DNA from: Nocardioides sp. HDW12B
GTDB lineage: Bacteria > Actinomycetota > Actinomycetes > Propionibacteriales > Nocardioidaceae
Reading direction: 5' to 3'
Length of the DNA: 64,000 bases
Assembly: GCF_011299595.1 (NCBI RefSeq)
Contig: NZ_CP049867.1
Location: 3,782,001 to 3,846,000 of the forward strand
Under the pieces are notes generated by a model. That model searched no databases and had not been told where the DNA came from. It saw only the letters and a program-made list of their open reading frames with translations. Below are positions 44,074 to 52,437 of the stretch, piece by piece; positions within the stretch are counted from its first letter, which is position 1; every line of letters begins with the position of its first letter. The position numbers were made by a program, and so were the translations under genes.

Positions 44074-45402
44074 TCAGCCGAGGACGGTGCAGGTGGAGTC
44101 GGCGTTGATCGGCCGCTTGCGGGAGTACGCCGACAGGTCGATCTTCAGGCCGGTGTGCTCGCCGACGAACGTCACCGGGTCGAGGTCGTGGTCGGACCCG
44201 CCCTCGACTGCGTCGACGATGGCGGCGAGGAAGCAGCCGGCCAGCGGGGCGTTCTTGAAGGAGTTGCCGCTCGTGCCCATCGCGACGTAGAAGCCCGGCG
44301 CGTCGGTGCGGTCGTAGATCGGCGTCCAGTCGTCGGCGACGTCGTAGACGCCGACCACGCCGGAGGGCCGGTTCGGCACCCGCAGCTCCGGCAGCCGCCG
44401 AGCGGCGCGGGTCACCTGCGCCTCGTAGCGACCGTTGCTGACGTGGGCGTCGACCGCGTCGGGGTCGTCGAGCCACTCGAAGCCGTCGCACTCGGGCTCC
44501 GTGCCGCCGATGACCCAGGTCTGCGCCGGCCCGGGCCGCATGTAGGTCCCGAGGTCGAGGTCGAAGACCCCGGGGCCGTAGGACTCCTCGCCGCTGTAGC
44601 CCGCCGGCTGCTTGACCTGGTGGACCTCCTGGCGCAGCGGGCGCACCCCGACGGTGAACTCCTCACCCACGCCGGCCATCGCGTTGAACGCCCCCGACCA
44701 CGGCCCGGCGGCGTTGACGACGACCGCCGCCTCGACGCGCCGGCCGTCGGCCAGGGCCAGGTGCCAGACCTCGCCGCGACGCTCGACGCCGGTCACCTCG
44801 GCCCGGTACGCCGTACGCGCGCCGTGCAGCCGGGCCGCGTAGGCGAGGTTGTCCGCGGCCAGCCGCGGGTCGTCCATGAAGCCGGCGTCGGGGGTGTGGA
44901 CCGCGCCGAGCCGCGCCGGGGTCTCCTCCCAGAAGGCGTCGTCGGAGACCGGCTTGTTGGGCCAGTAGGCGCCGCCGTCGAGGTGGGGGAAGCGCGCCAC
45001 GAGCTCGTCGGCGTCGAGCTCCTCGAAGGGCACCCCGGCCGCCCGCAGCAGGTCGATGCTGTGCTCGCGCGGCACCGCCGGCACGTCGAGGTGCAGCATG
45101 CCGGTGCGGTGGAAGCGCGAGAGCGCAGGCGGGTCGGCCAACGGCTCGAAGCCGGGCAGCCCGAGGTGCTCGGCCCACCGCTCCCAGCAGAACTTGGACT
45201 CCCAGGCGGTCGCCACGCCCTCGAAGGTGGAGTACATGAAGCGGATGACCGCGCTCGACGCGCTCGTCGAGCCGTGGCCCGGTCCGCCGGCCTTGTCGAG
45301 CACCAGCACCGAGCGGCCTCCCCGGGCCAGCTCGAGCGCGACGGCGGAGCCGATCACGCCGGAGCCGACGACGACGGCGTCGGCGGTGAGGGTCTCGGTC
45401 AT
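44074..45402 (-). CDS. FAD-dependent oxidoreductase (sarcosine oxidase-like, DAO family)
   Basis: 442 residues. N-terminal FAD Rossmann motif VVGSGVIGSAVALELARGG with an STSASSA flavin loop, and C-terminal GFYVAMGTSGNSFKNAPL closing the DAO fold. Related to sarcosine and dimethylglycine oxidases, which oxidise N-methyl groups of glycine derivatives. AGGAGAACC precedes ATG 45402. Last gene of the Rieske cluster, separated from it by 27-bp tandem repeats. The stop lies within a duplicated 16-base stretch (44052-44085). Confidence 0.88.
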   Translation of the reverse strand: MTETLTADAVVVGSGVIGSAVALELARGGRSVLVLDKAGGPGHGSTSASSAVIRFMYSTFEGVATAWESKFCWERWAEHLGLPGFEPLADPPALSRFHRTGMLHLDVPAVPREHSIDLLRAAGVPFEELDADELVARFPHLDGGAYWPNKPVSDDAFWEETPARLGAVHTPDAGFMDDPRLAADNLAYAARLHGARTAYRAEVTGVERRGEVWHLALADGRRVEAAVVVNAAGPWSGAFNAMAGVGEEFTVGVRPLRQEVHQVKQPAGYSGEESYGPGVFDLDLGTYMRPGPAQTWVIGGTEPECDGFEWLDDPDAVDAHVSNGRYEAQVTRAARRLPELRVPNRPSGVVGVYDVADDWTPIYDRTDAPGFYVAMGTSGNSFKNAPLAGCFLAAIVDAVEGGSDHDLDPVTFVGEHTGLKIDLSAYSRKRPINADSTCTVLG

Positions 45403-45464
45403 CTGGTTCTCCTCGGGAGGGTCGGTGCCAGGGGAAGGGAGGATCTCGACACGTTCACTGCGCT

Positions 45465-45590
45465 CACTGCTCGATCACCGTGGGGTGCGCCCACTGCTCG
45501 ATCACCGTGGGGTGCGCCCACTGCTCGATCACCGTGGGGTGCGCTCACTGCTCGATCACCGTGGGGTGCGCCCACTGCTCGATCATCGGG
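45465..45590. repeat. 27-bp tandem repeat, five copies
   Basis: Units begin at 45465, 45492, 45519, 45546 and 45573, each CACTGCTCGATCACC followed by GTGGGGTGCGCC (the last is degenerate). The preceding TCTCGACACGTTCACTGCGC resembles REP-like palindromic elements common in actinobacteria, and one half of it has been expanded. It ends at the stop codon of the reductase gene. Confidence 0.9.
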
Positions 45591-46886
45591 TCAGGCGTCG
45601 ACGACGATGTCGCCGTCGGGGGTGGAGCAGCAGGGCAGGAACTTGTCCTGGGCGATCTCGCGCGGGCGGATCCCGCCGGCGTGCTTCATCTCGACCCGTC
45701 CGGACAACAGGGTGGACTTGCAGGTGCCGCACATGCCCTCGGCGCACGACGACGGCAGCCGCACGCCCGCCTGCTCGGCGGCGGCCAGCACGGTGGTGCC
45801 GGCCGGGCAGGCCACCTCGCAGCCGCTGCGGGCGAAGGTGACCGAGGTGGCGACCGGCGCGGGAGCGGACGGAGCGGGGGCCGCGAGCAGGTGCCCCTCG
45901 ACCTCGCCCTCCGTGCCGGCGGCGTCAGCCCGGGAGGACGCAGCCGGAGCCGCGCCCTCGGCCGCACCCTGGGCCGCTGCCGCTGCCGCTGCCGCTGCCG
46001 CTGCCGGGGCCCCGGCCGTGCCGAGCACGAAGCTCTCCTCGTGGCAGCGGGCCGGGTCGGCACCGACCTCGGCGAGCAGGAGGCGGGCGGCGGCCATGTA
46101 GCCGGGCGGGCCGCAGGTGAAGACCTCGCGGTCGGCGACGTCGGGCGCGAAGGCGCGCAGCAGGTCGGCGGTCAGCCGGCCGCGGGGGCCGGACCAGGGC
46201 CCGGAGCGGTCGGGGGCGCCGTCGGTCTCGCACACCCAGTGCACCCGCAGCCCGGGGTGGGTCGCGGCGAGCGCCTCCACCTCGGCCCGGGCGACCAGGT
46301 CGTCGGGCGTGCGGGCGCTGTGGACGACGACGACGTCCAGCGCGGAGCCGGTCGCCTCGAGCTCGGCCAGGTCCGCCATCGTGCGCAGCGTGGCCAGCGT
46401 CGGGGTGACGCCGCTGCCGGCCGACAGCAGCAGGTAGCGGCGCGACGGGTGCTCGGCGACGGAGAAGCCGCCGAGCGGCCCGGTCACCTGCAGCCGGTCG
46501 CCGGGGCGCACGCGGTCGTGAAGGTACGTCGACACCTCGCCGTCGGGGACGCGCTTGACGGTGAGGCTCAGCAGGTGCGGGCGCGTCGGGGGCGAGGAGA
46601 TCGTGTAGCAGCGCTCGACGTGCCGGCCGTCGACCTCGACGCCGAGGGTGAGGTACTGCCCGGGGGTGAAGGCGACCCCGCCCGGTCGGGTCGGCTCGAG
46701 CACGACCTGCACCACGTCGTGGGTCAGGGGAACGACGCGACGGACCAGCACCTCCTGGTCGAGCGACGCCTCGGGGGGCAGGACGTCGGCGCCCAGGGGG
46801 TCGGGCGGGAGGGGCAGGTCGGGCACCAGCCGCAGCGCCGGCGCGACCGGGTCCGGGTCGGCCCAGGACAGGGGGTTGACGGTCAT
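45591..46886 (-). CDS. Hybrid flavin/2Fe-2S reductase of a Rieske oxygenase (GbcB-like)
   Basis: 431 residues. FAD-binding barrel (RCYTISSPPTRP), NAD-binding domain (LLSAGSGVTPTLATLR, EVFTCGPPGYM) and C-terminal plant-type ferredoxin with CAEGMCGTCKSTLLSG...CCSTP. The two halves are joined by a linker with about eleven alanines encoded by a hexamer repeat at ~45977-46012. Passes electrons from NADH to the oxygenase encoded upstream. ATG 46886 overlaps the oxygenase stop (ATGA). Confidence 0.92.
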   Translation of the reverse strand: MTVNPLSWADPDPVAPALRLVPDLPLPPDPLGADVLPPEASLDQEVLVRRVVPLTHDVVQVVLEPTRPGGVAFTPGQYLTLGVEVDGRHVERCYTISSPPTRPHLLSLTVKRVPDGEVSTYLHDRVRPGDRLQVTGPLGGFSVAEHPSRRYLLLSAGSGVTPTLATLRTMADLAELEATGSALDVVVVHSARTPDDLVARAEVEALAATHPGLRVHWVCETDGAPDRSGPWSGPRGRLTADLLRAFAPDVADREVFTCGPPGYMAAARLLLAEVGADPARCHEESFVLGTAGAPAAAAAAAAAAAQGAAEGAAPAASSRADAAGTEGEVEGHLLAAPAPSAPAPVATSVTFARSGCEVACPAGTTVLAAAEQAGVRLPSSCAEGMCGTCKSTLLSGRVEMKHAGGIRPREIAQDKFLPCCSTPDGDIVVDA

Positions 46887-48259
46887 CGGGAGACCTCCTC
46901 GCGCATGCGGGCGACGTACCAGGAGACGAAGTCGTCCACCTGGCGCTCGGCGACGGAGTAGGGACCGGGCTCGTAGGCCGGGTCGGCGACGCCGGCCTGG
47001 GTGAGGCCGACGAAGGCGGCGTCCTCCTCGTTGGTGTGGCGCCAGACCTCGGTCAGGGAGTCGACGTCGTAGTCCACGCCCTCGACGGCGTCCTCGTGGA
47101 CCAGCCAGGTGGTGCGCACCAGCGTGCGGTCGACGCCCAGCGGCAGCACCGCGAACGTCACGACGTGGTCGGCCATCGCGTGGCACCACAGGTTCGGCTG
47201 GGCGTGGAGGGTGAGCCGGCCGAGCCGGGCCTCGTCGAGCTCGCCGAGCAGGCGCTGCACCAGCCGCGAGCCGTCGCGCGAGAAGGACTCCCCGTGCCCG
47301 TCGAGCGCCTCGCGCTGGATCCGGAACCCGAGCGGGGGCTCGACGAGGTCCTCGACGGGGGCGTACGGCATGCCGCGCTCCTCGCAGGCGAGGTGGAGCC
47401 CCTCCTCGGCGAGCAGGTAGCGGTCGTGCGCGGCGCGCAGCCGCGGTGGCACCTCGTGGTCGGCCAGGCCCCAGGTCGGGAAGAAGGTGCACACCAGGTC
47501 GGCGTGACCCTCGCAGTGGTAGCACTCCCGGTTGTTCTCCATCGTCAGCTTCCAGTTGCCGGCCTCGACGAGGTCGACCTGGGCCGCGACCTTGGTGCGC
47601 CCGAGCGCGTGCGGGGCGAGGTACGGCGCCACGGTCCGGGACAGCGTGTCGAGGTCGTCGGGCGGCTCGGGGGCGAGGCAGACGAACAGCAGTCCGGCCA
47701 CCTCGCGCAGGTGGACGGTCCGCAGGGACAGGCACGCCGGGTCGACGCCGCCGTCCTCGACGGGCGCGAGCTGGGGGGCGTGGATGAGGCGGCCGTCGGT
47801 GGCGTAGGTCCACCGGTGGTAGCCGCAGACGATGTTGCCGACCGACCCCTTGGGCTCCTCGACGAGCCGGGCGCCGCGGTGGCGGCAGACGTTGCGGAAG
47901 GCGCGCACCTCCTCGTCGTCGTCGCGCAGCACCAGCACCGAGGCGGTGCCGAGCTCGACGGTGACGTAGTCGCCGGGCTCGGGCACCTCCGCGACCGTGC
48001 CGACGAAGATCCACTGCCGCTGCCACAGCAGGGCGAGGTCCAGCTCGTGCAGGTCGGCGTCGGTGTACGCCGCTCCCGGCAGCGACCGGCCCTGCTGCCG
48101 GGCGTCGAGCACCTCGACCAGGTGGGCGCGGGCCTCGGCCGCCGCCGACCCCACCAGGGGTCCGACGCGGCCCGCGGCCCGGGTCGTCGACCCGCTGCCG
48201 TCCTGGGAGGGCACGGAGGCCGGGGCCGACGTGGTGGGGCGTGAGGGAGTGGTGGTCAT
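46883..48259 (-). CDS. Rieske non-heme iron oxygenase, alpha subunit (GbcA-like)
   Basis: 458 residues. Rieske cluster ligands C125, H127, C145, H148 (CRHRGARL, CGYHRW); mononuclear iron site in ENNRECYHCEGHAD with H248 and H252. The sequence type is that of oxygenases that N-demethylate quaternary amines such as glycine betaine, stachydrine or carnitine. The first ~45 residues are Ser/Thr-rich and possibly disordered. Overlaps the reductase gene by four bases; lies 12 bases after the DgcA-like gene. Confidence 0.9.
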   Translation of the reverse strand: MTTTPSRPTTSAPASVPSQDGSGSTTRAAGRVGPLVGSAAAEARAHLVEVLDARQQGRSLPGAAYTDADLHELDLALLWQRQWIFVGTVAEVPEPGDYVTVELGTASVLVLRDDDEEVRAFRNVCRHRGARLVEEPKGSVGNIVCGYHRWTYATDGRLIHAPQLAPVEDGGVDPACLSLRTVHLREVAGLLFVCLAPEPPDDLDTLSRTVAPYLAPHALGRTKVAAQVDLVEAGNWKLTMENNRECYHCEGHADLVCTFFPTWGLADHEVPPRLRAAHDRYLLAEEGLHLACEERGMPYAPVEDLVEPPLGFRIQREALDGHGESFSRDGSRLVQRLLGELDEARLGRLTLHAQPNLWCHAMADHVVTFAVLPLGVDRTLVRTTWLVHEDAVEGVDYDVDSLTEVWRHTNEEDAAFVGLTQAGVADPAYEPGPYSVAERQVDDFVSWYVARMREEVSR

Positions 48260-48271
48260 CGGTGCTCCTGC

Positions 48272-50332
48272 TCAGACCGTCATGCACAGACGCAGCGCGT
48301 CGAGGACCGCGGCGTGGATGTTGCGGCTCGTGACGGCGTCGCCGACCCGGAACAGCTGGTACGACCCGTCCGCGTTGGTGCGGACCTGCTGCGGCTCGCC
48401 CCCGAGCAGGGCGTCGTGGTCGACCTCCCCGAGGTTCACCGAGCCGGGCACCAGCGCGTGGTAGAGGTCGTCGTTGGGCACGGTGCCGTGCTCCACGACG
48501 ACGTGGTCGACGACCCGCTCGACGGCGGTGTCGCTGTAGTCGCTGGCCAGCGTCGCGACCAGTCGGCCGCCGGCTCCGGGCTCGGCCCGCCGCACGGCGA
48601 CCAGTCGTCGCGCGACGGTCAGGGTCACGTCGTGCTCGGCGAAGGCCCGCAGGTAGGCGGGGCTGTTCATCGACCCCACGGAGACGCCGACCATCCGCTC
48701 GGGGGTGACCAGCTCGACCCGGGCCCCGGAGCGGGCGAGCTGCTCGGTCGCGTCGAGGGCGGGCTCGCCGCCGTGGTCGTCGAAGACGAGCACCCGGTCG
48801 CCGGGGCGCGGTGCCCCTCCGGTGCCGCCCATGACGTCCCAGGTGTCGAGGACGAGATCCTGTCCGGCCGACAAGAACGAGCGGTCGGGCATGCCACCGG
48901 TGGCGACCACGACGACGTCGGGCCGCTCGGCGAGCACGGTCTCCTCCTCGGCGAAGACGCCGTACCGGAAGTCGACGCCGCTGTACTTCGCCTCGGCCAC
49001 CCGCCAGTCGACGATCCCGATCAGGTCGCGGCGGCGGGCGCCGGACGCGGCGAGCAGCACCTGGCCGCCGGGCCGGTCGGCCGCCTCCATCAGCACGACG
49101 TCGTGGCCGCGCTCGCCGAGCACGCGGGCGGCCTCGAGACCGGCGGGGCCGGCGCCGACGACGACGGCGCGCTTGCGCCGCCCCACGGTGGGGGCCACGA
49201 CGTGGGGCAGCGACTGCTCCCGCCCGGTCGCCGGGTTGTGGATGCACTTGGCGTCGCCGGACTCGTAGATCGCGTCCAGGCAGTACGACGCCCCCACGCA
49301 CGGCCGGATCCGGTCCTCCTCGCCGCGGGCGACCTTCGCCACCAGGTGGGGGTCGGCCAGCTGCGGCCGCGTCATCCCGACGAGGTCGAGCAGGCCGTCG
49401 CGGATGGCGTGGCGGGCGGTGGAGACGTCGCCGATGCGGGCGGCGTGCATGACCGGCACGTCGAGGGCGCGGCGCACCTGCCCGGCGAACTCGAGGAACG
49501 GCGCGGTCGGCGTGCCCATCGACGGGATCGCGGCGGCCAGCCGGGCGTCGGAGTCGAGCCCGCCCTTGATCACGGAGAGGAAGTCGACACCGTGCTCGCG
49601 GTAGCGCCGCACGATGTCGAGGGTGTCGTCGAGGCCGAGCCCGTCGGGCAGGCACTCGTCCATCGTCATCCGGACGCCCACGACGAAGTCGGGCGACACG
49701 GCGGCCCGGATGGCGTCGAGCACGCGCAGCGGGAACGTCAGCCGGTTCTCGAGGCTGCCCCCGAAGGCGTCGTCGCGCCGGTTGGTCGCCGGGGAGACCC
49801 AGGCGTCGAAGAGGTGGCTGTAGGACTCGATCTCGATGCCGTCGAGGCCGGCCGCCTCGCAGCGGGCGGCGGCGTCGGCGAAGTCGCGCACGATGCGGTC
49901 GACGTCCCAGGCCTCGGCGGCCTTGGGGAAGGAGCGGTGCTGGGCCTCGCGCAGGCCGGAGGGGTAGACCAGCGGCAGCCAGTCGCCGGTGAAGTTCGAG
50001 GTACGACGACCCAGGTGCGTCACCTGGCACATCACCGCGGCGCCGGCCTCGTGGCAGTCGTCGGTGAGCCGGCGCAGCCACGGGACGATCTCGTCCTTGT
50101 AGAGCAGCATGTTGCCGAAGGCGGGCGGGCTGTCGGGGGAGACGACGGCGGAGCCGCCGATCATCGTGAGGCCGACCCCGCCGCGGGCCTTCTCGAGGTG
50201 GTAGAGCCGGTAGCGGTCCTTCGGCATCCCGTCCTCGGTGTAGGCGGGCTCGTGCGAGGTGCTGACGACGCGGTTGCGCAGCTCGAGGCCCTTCAGGGTG
50301 AAGGGCTCCAGCAAAGGGTCGATCGAGGGCAC
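48272..50332 (-). CDS. NADH:flavin oxidoreductase (DgcA/StcD-like demethylase)
   Basis: 686 residues from GTG 50332. FMN TIM barrel (FTLKGLELRNRVVSTSHEP, QVTHLGRRTSNF, ESYSHLFDAWVSPATNRRDD), 4Fe-4S cysteines (RPCVGASYCLDAIYESGDAKC) and a C-terminal FAD/NAD module (RAVVVGAGPAGLEAARVLGE). This is the trimethylamine-dehydrogenase architecture used by dimethylglycine and N-methylproline demethylases. GAGGA precedes the GTG. Divergent from the LysR gene. No separate DgcB or ETF gene is in the window. Confidence 0.88.
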   Translation of the reverse strand: MPSIDPLLEPFTLKGLELRNRVVSTSHEPAYTEDGMPKDRYRLYHLEKARGGVGLTMIGGSAVVSPDSPPAFGNMLLYKDEIVPWLRRLTDDCHEAGAAVMCQVTHLGRRTSNFTGDWLPLVYPSGLREAQHRSFPKAAEAWDVDRIVRDFADAAARCEAAGLDGIEIESYSHLFDAWVSPATNRRDDAFGGSLENRLTFPLRVLDAIRAAVSPDFVVGVRMTMDECLPDGLGLDDTLDIVRRYREHGVDFLSVIKGGLDSDARLAAAIPSMGTPTAPFLEFAGQVRRALDVPVMHAARIGDVSTARHAIRDGLLDLVGMTRPQLADPHLVAKVARGEEDRIRPCVGASYCLDAIYESGDAKCIHNPATGREQSLPHVVAPTVGRRKRAVVVGAGPAGLEAARVLGERGHDVVLMEAADRPGGQVLLAASGARRRDLIGIVDWRVAEAKYSGVDFRYGVFAEEETVLAERPDVVVVATGGMPDRSFLSAGQDLVLDTWDVMGGTGGAPRPGDRVLVFDDHGGEPALDATEQLARSGARVELVTPERMVGVSVGSMNSPAYLRAFAEHDVTLTVARRLVAVRRAEPGAGGRLVATLASDYSDTAVERVVDHVVVEHGTVPNDDLYHALVPGSVNLGEVDHDALLGGEPQQVRTNADGSYQLFRVGDAVTSRNIHAAVLDALRLCMTV

Positions 50333-50347
50333 GGATCCATCCTCATG

Positions 50348-50363
50348 GCGCACGACCGTGCGC
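50348..50363. promoter_or_regulatory. Palindrome in the demethylation-cluster promoter
   Basis: GCGCACG-AC-CGTGCGC, perfect seven-base arms, 16 bases upstream of the DgcA-like start; candidate regulator site. Confidence 0.4.
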
Positions 50364-50387
50364 GAAAAGCGCGGGTTCTCACCAAAC

Positions 50388-50410
50388 ATCGTGCAATCCT
50401 GTTGCATGAT
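50388..50410. promoter_or_regulatory. Candidate LysR operator over the regulator's own start
   Basis: ATCGTGCAA (50388-50396), five bases, TTGCATGAT (50402-50410): nine-base arms with one mismatch, fitting a T-N11-A box. It covers the ATG at 50406, suggesting autorepression. Confidence 0.5.
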
Positions 50411-51356
50411 CGATCCGCGACTCCGCGTGCTCCGGGTGGTCGCCGAGCGCGGCACCATCTCCGCGGCGGCCGCCGACCTCGGCTACACGCCCTCGGCGGT
50501 CTCCCACCAGCTGCGCACCCTGGCGCGCGACGTGGGGGTGCGGCTGCTCGAGCCCGACGGCCGCAACGTGCGGCTCACCCTGGCCGCCCGCACGCTGATC
50601 GGCCACACCGACGAGCTCCTCGCCCGGTGGGAGGAGATCCGCGGCGAGGTGCAGCGGGCCGGTGGCGGCGGGTCGCTCGGCCAGCTCCGGCTGGCCGGGT
50701 TCTCCACCGCGGCGTCGGTCCTGCTGCCCCCGGTCGCGGCTGCCTCGCGGGCCGCCTTCCCCGACTCGGTCGTGCAGATCACCGAGGCCGACCCGGAGGT
50801 CTGCTTCGAGCTGCTGCTGGCCGAGCAGGTCGACCTCGCGGTCGTGGTCGGCACCGACCCGCTGCCGGCGACCAACGACGGCCGCTTCGAGCAACGACCG
50901 CTGCTGAGCGACACCCTCGACCTGCTGGTGCCCAGCGGCCACCGCCTGGCCGAGGCCGACGGGGTGACCCTGGCCGACGCCGCGGGGGAGGAGTGGATCA
51001 TGGACCGCCCCGGCAAGCCCTACCACCAGCTCACGGTCAGCGCCTGCACGGCGGCCGGCTTCACCCCGTCCCACGCCCACCGAGCGGTCGAGTGGGACAC
51101 CGGCGCGGCCCTGGTCTCCGCCGGCCTCGGCGTGGCGCTCATCCCGCGGCTGGCCCGGCTGCCGGCCGGCTCCGACCTGGTCCGGGTGGAGCTCCACGGC
51201 CGCGACGCCCCGGTGCGTCACGTCCGCACGAGCGTGCGGCGGGGGACCTCCGACCAGCCCGAGATCCGGCTGGCGCTGAACGAGCTGCGGCGGGTCGCGG
51301 CCTCGGTCGCCTCACCCGGGCGAGCGACGTACCACCAGGAGAGCCTGGACGTCTGA
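50406..51356 (+). CDS. LysR family regulator of the demethylation cluster
   Basis: 316 residues. N-terminal winged helix (RLRVLRVVAERGTISAAAAD, TPSAVSHQLRTLARDVG) and a periplasmic-binding-like effector domain. Divergent from the four-gene cluster, the usual layout of a LysR regulator and its target. An operator-like inverted repeat overlaps its start. The effector is probably the pathway substrate or an intermediate. Confidence 0.9.
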   Translation: MIDPRLRVLRVVAERGTISAAAADLGYTPSAVSHQLRTLARDVGVRLLEPDGRNVRLTLAARTLIGHTDELLARWEEIRGEVQRAGGGGSLGQLRLAGFSTAASVLLPPVAAASRAAFPDSVVQITEADPEVCFELLLAEQVDLAVVVGTDPLPATNDGRFEQRPLLSDTLDLLVPSGHRLAEADGVTLADAAGEEWIMDRPGKPYHQLTVSACTAAGFTPSHAHRAVEWDTGAALVSAGLGVALIPRLARLPAGSDLVRVELHGRDAPVRHVRTSVRRGTSDQPEIRLALNELRRVAASVASPGRATYHQESLDV

Positions 51357-51365
51357 CCCGGCGCC

Positions 51366-51371
51366 TAGGAT
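51366..51371 (+). promoter_or_regulatory. Leaderless -10 box for MBL gene
   Basis: TAGGAT, six bases before ATG 51378. Confidence 0.6.
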
Positions 51372-51377
51372 CGCCGC

Positions 51378-52082
51378 ATGGCCCTGACCGTCCCGCTCGC
51401 CGAGGGCATCTGGCGCGTCCCGCTCATCGGCGACTTCACCAACGGCTTCCTGCTGCGCGACGCCGACGGGCAGGTGACCGTCCTCGACATGGGGCTGCCC
51501 TTCTCGGGCAAGCGGGTGATGAAGGCGTTGGCCTCGATCGGGTCGGACCCCTCCGACGTCACCCGGCTGCTGCTGACCCACTGCCACCCCGACCACGCAG
51601 GTGGCGCGGCGTACGTCGCGGAGCGGACCGGGCGCGAGGTCAGCGTGCACGCCGACGACGCGGACTACGTCCGCACCGGCACCCAGCCCCCGACCGACCC
51701 CACCGTGCGTACGTCGCTCCTGGCCCGGCTGCTGCCCCAGGGCGGCGCGCCGCCGGCACCCGTCGCCGAGGAGCCGTTGCGCGACGGTCAGGTGCTCGAC
51801 GTGGCCGGCGGGCTCGAGGTCGTCCACACGCCCGGGCACTCGCCGGGCCACTGCTCCTACCTCCACCGCGACTCCGGCCTGCTCATCACCGGCGACGCCA
51901 TCTTCAACGTGCTGGGCCTGCGGTGGCCGATGAAGATGCTGTGCTCTGATTTCCGCATGACCCAGCAGACGGCCCACCACCTCGCCGAGCTCGACTACAC
52001 GACGGCGGCCTTCACCCATGGCCCCGAGATCACCGACCGGCCCCGCGAGGCCATCCGCACGTTCCTGGCGAAGGCGGCCTGA
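51378..52082 (+). CDS. MBL-fold metallo-hydrolase
   Basis: 234 residues. Metal-binding THCHPDHAGG motif, with further ligands in HTPGHSPGHCSYLH, ITGDAIFN and TAAFTHGPEI. Followed directly by a rhodanese gene; MBL/rhodanese pairs occur in sulfur (persulfide) metabolism, but the sequence is also compatible with a generic thioesterase. Substrate unknown. Confidence 0.88.
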   Translation: MALTVPLAEGIWRVPLIGDFTNGFLLRDADGQVTVLDMGLPFSGKRVMKALASIGSDPSDVTRLLLTHCHPDHAGGAAYVAERTGREVSVHADDADYVRTGTQPPTDPTVRTSLLARLLPQGGAPPAPVAEEPLRDGQVLDVAGGLEVVHTPGHSPGHCSYLHRDSGLLITGDAIFNVLGLRWPMKMLCSDFRMTQQTAHHLAELDYTTAAFTHGPEITDRPREAIRTFLAKAA

Positions 52083-52083
52083 C

Positions 52084-52398
52084 GTGGTCGCCGAGATCGA
52101 CGTCGACGAGCTCGACGCGCTGCTCGCCGGCTCCGACGTGGAGCTGGTCGACGTCCGCGAGCCGGCCGAGTTCGCCCAGGCCCACGTGCCCGGGGCGCGG
52201 CTGGTCCCGCTGGGCACCCTGCAGGGCGCGCTCGCCGAGCTGCCGCGCGACCGGCGGCTCTACGTCGTGTGCGCGGTCGGGGCGCGCAGCGCCGCCGCGG
52301 CGGAGTTCCTCGTGGCCCAGGGGTTCGACGCCGTCAACGTCGCCGGTGGCACCCGGGCCTGGGTCGGCGCAGGCAAGGCCTACGACCAGGGTCTCTGA
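52084..52398 (+). CDS. Rhodanese-like protein
   Basis: 104-residue single rhodanese domain. Active-site cysteine in VVCAVGARSAAAAEFL; the N-terminal ELVDVREPAEFAQAHVPGA motif is classic. GTG 52084 follows the MBL stop by one base, so they are co-translated. Transfers sulfane sulfur to an acceptor. Confidence 0.9.
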   Translation: MVAEIDVDELDALLAGSDVELVDVREPAEFAQAHVPGARLVPLGTLQGALAELPRDRRLYVVCAVGARSAAAAEFLVAQGFDAVNVAGGTRAWVGAGKAYDQGL

Positions 52399-52437
52399 GC
52401 GACCCGGGTCAGCCCCCGGGCACGGACGCGGCGCGGG

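Noticed and set aside
45465-45590. Possible CRISPR array
   Set aside because: Units are contiguous with a 27-bp period and there are no unique spacers; no cas genes nearby.
44155-46101. 648-codon plus-strand frame across the sarcosine-oxidase-like and reductase genes
   Set aside because: It reads through the 27-bp tandem array and two real genes in antisense; repetitive low-complexity product.
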